Shown piece after piece: positions 6,060-10,272 of a stretch of DNA of 10,272 nucleotides. Both the position numbers and the translations under genes were made by a program. The notes beneath the pieces are model-generated. The model was not told where the DNA came from, searched no databases, and saw only the letters and a list, made by a program, of their open reading frames with translations. Numbering within the stretch: position 1 is the stretch's first letter; each line of letters begins with the position of its first letter. Source of the DNA: Candidatus Zhuqueibacterota bacterium (GTDB lineage Bacteria; Zhuqueibacterota; Zhuqueibacteria; Residuimicrobiales; Krinioviventaceae); assembly GCA_003854995.1 (NCBI GenBank), contig RQOI01000152.1, forward strand, positions 1 through 10,272, given 5' to 3'.

Positions 6060-7556
6060 GTGAACAATCTGATTTTCATTCTATCCGCTGCGTCACTCCT
6101 TTTGTCCTGCGGCGCGAACCGTCAAGGGCGAGTGACGATTTTGCACACCAACGATATGCACGCCCAGTTCGTTCCTGCCCCGGCCACATGGATTGAGACT
6201 GATCCGCAACCGCTCATCGGCGGCATGCTGGCGCTGGAATATGCCGTTCGCAAAGCGCGCACTGACCATCCGCATTCGCTCCTGCTGGATGCCGGAGATA
6301 TTTCGACCGGGACGCTGCTGTCCAAAATCGACTACGACGGCGCTTTGAACGGCGGCTTTGTCGAGATGATGAATCTGCTGAACTATGATGCCGTCACGAT
6401 CGGCAACCACGAGTTCGACGAAGGGCAGGAAAATCTGGCGAAATTGCTCAAACTCGCCAATTTTGATATTGTCGCAGCCAATCTGTACATAAACGGCCAA
6501 CCGATCGCGCCCGCTTATAAAATATACACTATCGACGGCCTGCGCGTCGGCGTCATCGGCATCATCCTGGCCGACCTCGCGCAGGTCACGGCGGTAAAAA
6601 ATCTGTCGGGCGTCGTCGTCGCCGATCCGGCGGAGACGGCACAGTCAATGATAGATGAAATTGATGGACGCACCGACCTGATCATCCTCCTCACGCACCA
6701 GGGCGATGATCAGGATCAAATTCTGGCATCAAAGATAAGAAATGCCGACATCATTGTCGGTGGTCACAGTCATACGCGAATCGACCCCGTCAGACGGACG
6801 AACGGCGTGCTCATCGTCCAGGCGGGCGCCAAGACGCGTTACCTCGGCCGCCTGACGGTCCAGGTCGCCGGCGACACTGTTACGAGCTTTACGAGCGAAC
6901 TCATCCCGACCTGGGTTGATAGCGTGAAATCACCTCATCCTGGCATGCAACAACTGGTCAAAACCTTTCAGACGAGCATTGATGGCGAATATGGCCGGCG
7001 GATCGGCACCCTCAAGACCGCCTGGAAAATACACAATCACTATGAGACAAATCTGGGCAATTTCATCACCGATGTGATGCGCACATCGTGCCAGACCGAC
7101 GTCGCCATGCTGAACAGCGGCGCCATTCGCAAGGGCCTGCCGGCAGGCCCGATCACCAAAAAGGATGTGATGGAAATTTTGCCGTTCTCGAACTATGTCA
7201 CCACGTTTGCCTGTTCCGGAAAAACGCTCCATGACATCCTGCGCGACGATATTGTCGCTTCCATCACAAAGGGCTCCGGCCTTTTGCAAATTTCAGGCAT
7301 CAATTATGCCTACCAGGTCAGAGAAGAAAATTCGGTGGAAATGATATCGATGTCGTGCGGCGGCGAGGCCATTGATCCGGAGAAAATTTACAGCGGCACG
7401 ACGGTCGATTTTGTCATGCACAACTGGCAAAATCGCTATGAAATTTATAATGCAGAGACAAGACCTCTATTCATCGCTGATCTCATCATCGAGCACATTG
7501 AAAACAATCCGATGATCGAAGCAAAAGTAGAAGGCCGAATTTTACGGATCAGGTGA
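6060..7556 (+). CDS. 5'-nucleotidase / 2',3'-cyclic phosphodiesterase family lipoprotein (UshA-like)
   Basis: A predicted exported metallophosphoesterase that removes phosphate from nucleotides or related esters to salvage nucleosides and phosphate (family knowledge; the exact substrate cannot be read here). It has 498 residues. An N-terminal signal ends in LLSC with C17 as the lipidation site, so it is probably membrane-anchored on the periplasmic or outer face. The metallophosphatase domain carries NDMH (D32, H34), DAGD (D80), GNHEFD (115-120, metal Asn and catalytic His/Asp), LTH (H213) and GGHSHT (234-239). The C-terminal 5'-nucleotidase domain covers about 315-490, with NSGAIR (352-357) and PFSN (375-378). 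All catalytic motifs are intact. Translation starts at GTG. The stop overlaps an in-frame start of the next gene (TGATG), but the preferred M48 start is 71 bases on. The two are probably co-transcribed. Confidence 0.92.
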   Translation: MNNLIFILSAASLLLSCGANRQGRVTILHTNDMHAQFVPAPATWIETDPQPLIGGMLALEYAVRKARTDHPHSLLLDAGDISTGTLLSKIDYDGALNGGFVEMMNLLNYDAVTIGNHEFDEGQENLAKLLKLANFDIVAANLYINGQPIAPAYKIYTIDGLRVGVIGIILADLAQVTAVKNLSGVVVADPAETAQSMIDEIDGRTDLIILLTHQGDDQDQILASKIRNADIIVGGHSHTRIDPVRRTNGVLIVQAGAKTRYLGRLTVQVAGDTVTSFTSELIPTWVDSVKSPHPGMQQLVKTFQTSIDGEYGRRIGTLKTAWKIHNHYETNLGNFITDVMRTSCQTDVAMLNSGAIRKGLPAGPITKKDVMEILPFSNYVTTFACSGKTLHDILRDDIVASITKGSGLLQISGINYAYQVREENSVEMISMSCGGEAIDPEKIYSGTTVDFVMHNWQNRYEIYNAETRPLFIADLIIEHIENNPMIEAKVEGRILRIR

Positions 7557-7616
7557 TGAAAAACACCATCGTCAGAATCTGCGATTCGATGCGCGCAGCG
7601 ACGCTGAGAAAAGTTT

Positions 7617-7624
7617 GGAGAGAG
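7617..7624 (+). promoter_or_regulatory. Ribosome binding site that selects the ATG at 7628 of the M48 gene
   Basis: GGAGAGAG ends three bases before ATG 7628. This start places the hydrophobic signal directly at the N-terminus. The alternative at 7556 would add 24 residues with a polar, charged character. Confidence 0.65.
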
Positions 7625-7627
7625 ACC

Positions 7628-9079
7628 ATGAACAGAAAAAGATTTACCACTGTGGGGGGAATTGTCATTTCCGTCATTATTGTCGTTTGGCTGATCTCTT
7701 GTGCGGTCAATCCGGTTACCGGCAAACGGCAATTCATGCTGATGAGCGAGTCCGATGAGCTGGCATTGGGGCAGCAGACGGATCAGGCCGTGCTGCAGGA
7801 GTATGGCGTCTATAATGATCCAGAGCTCAACGCCTATGTTCAACGACTTGGCCAGGAAATGGGCAGAAAAACGCATCGCAGCAATCTCAACTATAGCTTT
7901 AAGGTGCTGGACACACCGGTGGTCAACGCCTTTGCCGTCCCCGGCGGGTATGTCTATTTCACCCGCGGCATCATGGCCCATCTCAATAACGAGGCCGAAT
8001 TTGCCGGTGTACTCGGTCATGAGCTCGGGCACATCAACGCCCGCCATTCGGCCGCGCAATACAGCCAGATGCAGCTCGCCCAGGCGGGACTGCTCGCCGG
8101 CATGATCTTTTCCGAAGACGTGCAAAAATATTCATCTTACATCATGGCCGGCATGGAACTGCTTTTTCTCAAATTCAGTCGCGATGACGAGCGGGAAGCG
8201 GATGACCTCGGCGTCATCTATTCAACGGCGAGCGGCTATAATTCGCTGGGCATGGCGACATTTTTCGAGACCCTGGAGCGCATGCACCCAAGCACCGGCC
8301 AGGCCCTGCCCGACTGGTTTTCGACGCATCCGAATCCCGTCGATCGCGTCGCGGCGGTGAAACAAAAAACAGCTGAAGAACAGGCCAAATATCCTGGTCA
8401 GGAGTTTGTCTTCAACCGCAGCAGCTACCTCGCGCACCTCGATGGTTTGCCCTTTGGCGAGGATCCACGTCAGGGTTATGTATCGGGCAACGCCTTCTAC
8501 CACCCTGGCATGAAATTCACGTTCCCGGTGCCGCAAGGCTGGCAGCTGATCAATTCTCCGACAAAAGTTCAGATGACGCCGCAGGCGCAGGATGCCGCAA
8601 TCCTGTTTTCGCTCGATCCCTCCGGATCGCGAGAAAAGGTGGCGCAGAACTTTGTCAACGAAACGCAGGGCACCATTGTGGCGACCGACGAAATCAGTGT
8701 CAATGGATTTCCTGCCCGTCGCCTCATCACCGACGTTCCGTCCGAGAACGGCGCCTTGCGCGTCAGATCCTATTTCATTGACAAAGACGGTGCGACCTTT
8801 GTCTTCTATGGCTTTACGACGCAGACCAGCTTTAGCCAATATGATCCGACATTTGACAACACCATGCGCAATTTTGCCGCCCTGTCGGACAAATCAAAAA
8901 TCAATGTCAAGGCGCCGACGCTGCGGCTCGTCACTGTCAGCAAGGCCCAGGCCCTGCGCACACTTTTGCAGGGTGAGCGAATTGCAGCAGACAAGCTGGA
9001 AGAGATGGCTATCTTGAACGGCCTGCAGCTGCAGGACAATCTGCCCGTCGGAACGCAGATCAAAATAGTCACAAATTGA
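7628..9079 (+). CDS. M48 family zinc metalloprotease lipoprotein with C-terminal LysM-like segment
   Basis: A predicted envelope metalloprotease of the BepA/LoiP/Oma1-like group, which processes or degrades misassembled envelope proteins (family knowledge). It has 483 residues. The signal (3-24) ends in LISC with lipidation Cys25, followed by the typical NPVTGKRQFMLMSE. The zinc motif is HELGH (131-135), with the third ligand E188 in SRDDEREAD and the conserved STHPNP at 232-237. All catalytic residues are present. Residues about 250-425 form a second domain rich in strands, of a kind often found after M48 in such proteins. The last 50 residues (about 432-481) read like a LysM or LysM-related module: VSKAQALRTLL, then LEEMAILNGL, then a LPVGTQIKIV end. 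That suggests peptidoglycan contact (inference). It follows the nucleotidase gene on the same strand and ends 14 bases from the convergent DUF1080-PHP gene. Confidence 0.92.
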   Translation: MNRKRFTTVGGIVISVIIVVWLISCAVNPVTGKRQFMLMSESDELALGQQTDQAVLQEYGVYNDPELNAYVQRLGQEMGRKTHRSNLNYSFKVLDTPVVNAFAVPGGYVYFTRGIMAHLNNEAEFAGVLGHELGHINARHSAAQYSQMQLAQAGLLAGMIFSEDVQKYSSYIMAGMELLFLKFSRDDEREADDLGVIYSTASGYNSLGMATFFETLERMHPSTGQALPDWFSTHPNPVDRVAAVKQKTAEEQAKYPGQEFVFNRSSYLAHLDGLPFGEDPRQGYVSGNAFYHPGMKFTFPVPQGWQLINSPTKVQMTPQAQDAAILFSLDPSGSREKVAQNFVNETQGTIVATDEISVNGFPARRLITDVPSENGALRVRSYFIDKDGATFVFYGFTTQTSFSQYDPTFDNTMRNFAALSDKSKINVKAPTLRLVTVSKAQALRTLLQGERIAADKLEEMAILNGLQLQDNLPVGTQIKIVTN

Positions 9080-9093
9080 CGAGAGGGCGCCGC

Positions 9094-10272
9094 TCACTTT
9101 CGATCTGCTGGATGCCACATATCCTCGGTTTGCAGGCCGCACGCCTCTGCCATGGCGACACAATAGTCCAGAGTGCTGAGATCGTCCGCACCGCTATTGT
9201 TCGTGCCAAAGGTGAATTTCACGCCGGCCTCCTTAGCGCGCAGGATGAACGACGGACTGGGGATTTTATAGCGATTATTGATCTCGAGCGCCACTTTATT
9301 ATCCACCAGCGCCTTGATGACGCGGTCCATGCGCTCGGGCGTCCATAGTTCGTCATATCTGGCTGCGATCTCATCCGGCAGATAGGTCGGATTTGCGTAA
9401 ATATCGATCGGTTCGGCAAGGATTTTTTCGATGGCGCTGACGAGTTGATCCATGAAATCCTGCGGATCGCCCACTTCTGTCTCTTCTTTCATCCACAAGC
9501 GCATGCGCTTGCCCCTGCTGTTAGTCCAGGTCATGGCATCGGTGAAGACGTAATCAAATACAGCGACCGTCTCTGTCGTGAACAAGTCGAGCCATTCGCG
9601 ACCTTCGGCCTGCATGGCAAAATAGGTCTGCGGCGGCTGCTCATACATCGTGATGAACTCTTGCAGCGCCTCATCTGTCTCAAAGCCCATCTTCAGGCCG
9701 CAATTGACCGCAAATCCATAGGTGAAACCATACGTGCGCGCATGGGCCAGCGCGTTGTCCATTGTTAGACCGCCCTTGAGATGGACGTGCAGATCCATGA
9801 GCGGAAAATTGTTCTGCGCCAGAGAGATCAACTTGGCATCCAGGGCTGCGTCCTGCAGAGGCGTGCCGGGCGTGGGCAGGTCGTCCGGCAACGGTTTGAC
9901 CCTAATGTTTTTATAATACGCTGTGCTGCCCGGATCATGGCCCTGCAACGCAAAAGTGCCGGAGGTCAATCGACGGCCTTGCAGCAATTCGATCACAGCC
10001 GGAGCGTCGGATTCAGTGTATTCGGCCATCAACGCATCGTTGATGAAGGTTTGAATGGTCCGCCCCTGCACCTTGATATGGTAATGAAACCACTCCTCAT
10101 CCGCGACCGGTGTCTTCCAGACATTGCGAACGCCATAGATGCTGCCGGTCATTTTGCGTTCGACATACTCGCCGGGCGCCACTGCAGGATTCGAATTCAG
10201 CACCTGACACTCATATCCCTTGTTCGGCCAACCCTGTTCCTGAACCTCAGTGTGAAAATAGATGCCCGAATT
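9094..10272 (-). CDS. DUF1080 (3-keto-disaccharide hydrolase type) - PHP domain fusion protein (5' end beyond the window)
   Basis: A partial protein: 392 residues are visible and the N-terminus lies past the right edge. The first 125 or so residues match the LamG-like DUF1080 fold, opening with NSGIYFHTE and continuing with GYECQVLNSN, TGSIYGV, WFHYHIKVQGRTIQTFIND and YYKNIRVKPL. This domain is linked to carbohydrate binding or 3-keto-glycoside hydrolysis. After a Pro-rich linker (about 128-137) comes a PHP-like metal-hydrolase domain: DLHVH (160-164), an AEG at 222-224, LEINN (329-333) and FGTNN (355-359). In ordinary PHP proteins the last motif reads GSDxH; here Asp and His are not present, which may be a subfamily feature. 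The substrate is unknown; sugar or phosphoester chemistry in the envelope is a guess. The gene converges on the M48 gene with no terminator between them. Confidence 0.85.
   Translation of the reverse strand, partial: NSGIYFHTEVQEQGWPNKGYECQVLNSNPAVAPGEYVERKMTGSIYGVRNVWKTPVADEEWFHYHIKVQGRTIQTFINDALMAEYTESDAPAVIELLQGRRLTSGTFALQGHDPGSTAYYKNIRVKPLPDDLPTPGTPLQDAALDAKLISLAQNNFPLMDLHVHLKGGLTMDNALAHARTYGFTYGFAVNCGLKMGFETDEALQEFITMYEQPPQTYFAMQAEGREWLDLFTTETVAVFDYVFTDAMTWTNSRGKRMRLWMKEETEVGDPQDFMDQLVSAIEKILAEPIDIYANPTYLPDEIAARYDELWTPERMDRVIKALVDNKVALEINNRYKIPSPSFILRAKEAGVKFTFGTNNSGADDLSTLDYCVAMAEACGLQTEDMWHPADRK

Noticed and set aside
7445..8125. 226-codon minus-strand open frame
   Set aside because: It is antisense to the end of the nucleotidase and the start of the M48 gene, both of which have intact catalytic motifs on the plus strand.
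9080..9093. Bidirectional terminator between the convergent M48 and DUF1080-PHP genes
   Set aside because: Only 14 bases are available and they form no hairpin with T-runs.

Overview
The window looks like the chromosome of a Gram-negative, moderate-GC bacterium. It has two predicted lipoproteins, strong AGGAGG-type ribosome binding sites, a sigma-54 activator, and a DUF1080-PHP fusion protein. As I remember it, that fusion architecture is seen mostly in the Planctomycetes and the Bacteroidetes/FCB side of the tree. The taxon guess (FCB-like, for example Calditrichota/KSB1) is weak inference. I see no phage, insertion sequence, CRISPR, tRNA or rRNA signal.

Layout. From 1 to 2476 on the minus strand runs a putative four-gene unit, read right to left: a degenerate receiver-domain protein (2075-2476), a small uncharacterised beta-rich protein (1797-2066), a UPF0316 membrane protein (1213-1785) and, after a 150-base spacer, a MscS-type mechanosensitive channel (1-1062) whose stop lies beyond the left edge. 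Upstream is an AT-rich non-coding stretch (2477-2886) with two adjacent perfect dyads, a short direct repeat and a 44-codon open stretch in frame with the next gene's TGA stop. Next on the minus strand come a sigma-54-dependent NtrC-family regulator with a degenerate receiver (2887-4293) and a beta-CASP metallo-beta-lactamase ribonuclease (4451-5848).

A divergent intergenic region (5849-6059) with inverted and direct repeats separates these from a plus-strand pair: a 5'-nucleotidase family lipoprotein (6060-7556) and an M48 metalloprotease lipoprotein with a C-terminal LysM-like segment (7628-9079). The M48 gene converges, with a 14-base gap, on a minus-strand DUF1080-PHP fusion (9094-10272) whose start lies beyond the right edge.

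How they fit together. The left unit pairs two membrane proteins with a signalling-like protein, which suggests an envelope or osmotic-stress role (inference). The plus-strand pair is a set of two lipid-anchored envelope hydrolases. The sigma-54 activator has no visible -24/-12 promoter in any intergenic region here, so its targets are probably elsewhere. Most of the window is conventional. The items most worth a second look are the two degenerate receivers, the altered metal-site motif of the DUF1080-PHP protein, and the non-coding stretch at 2477-2886.
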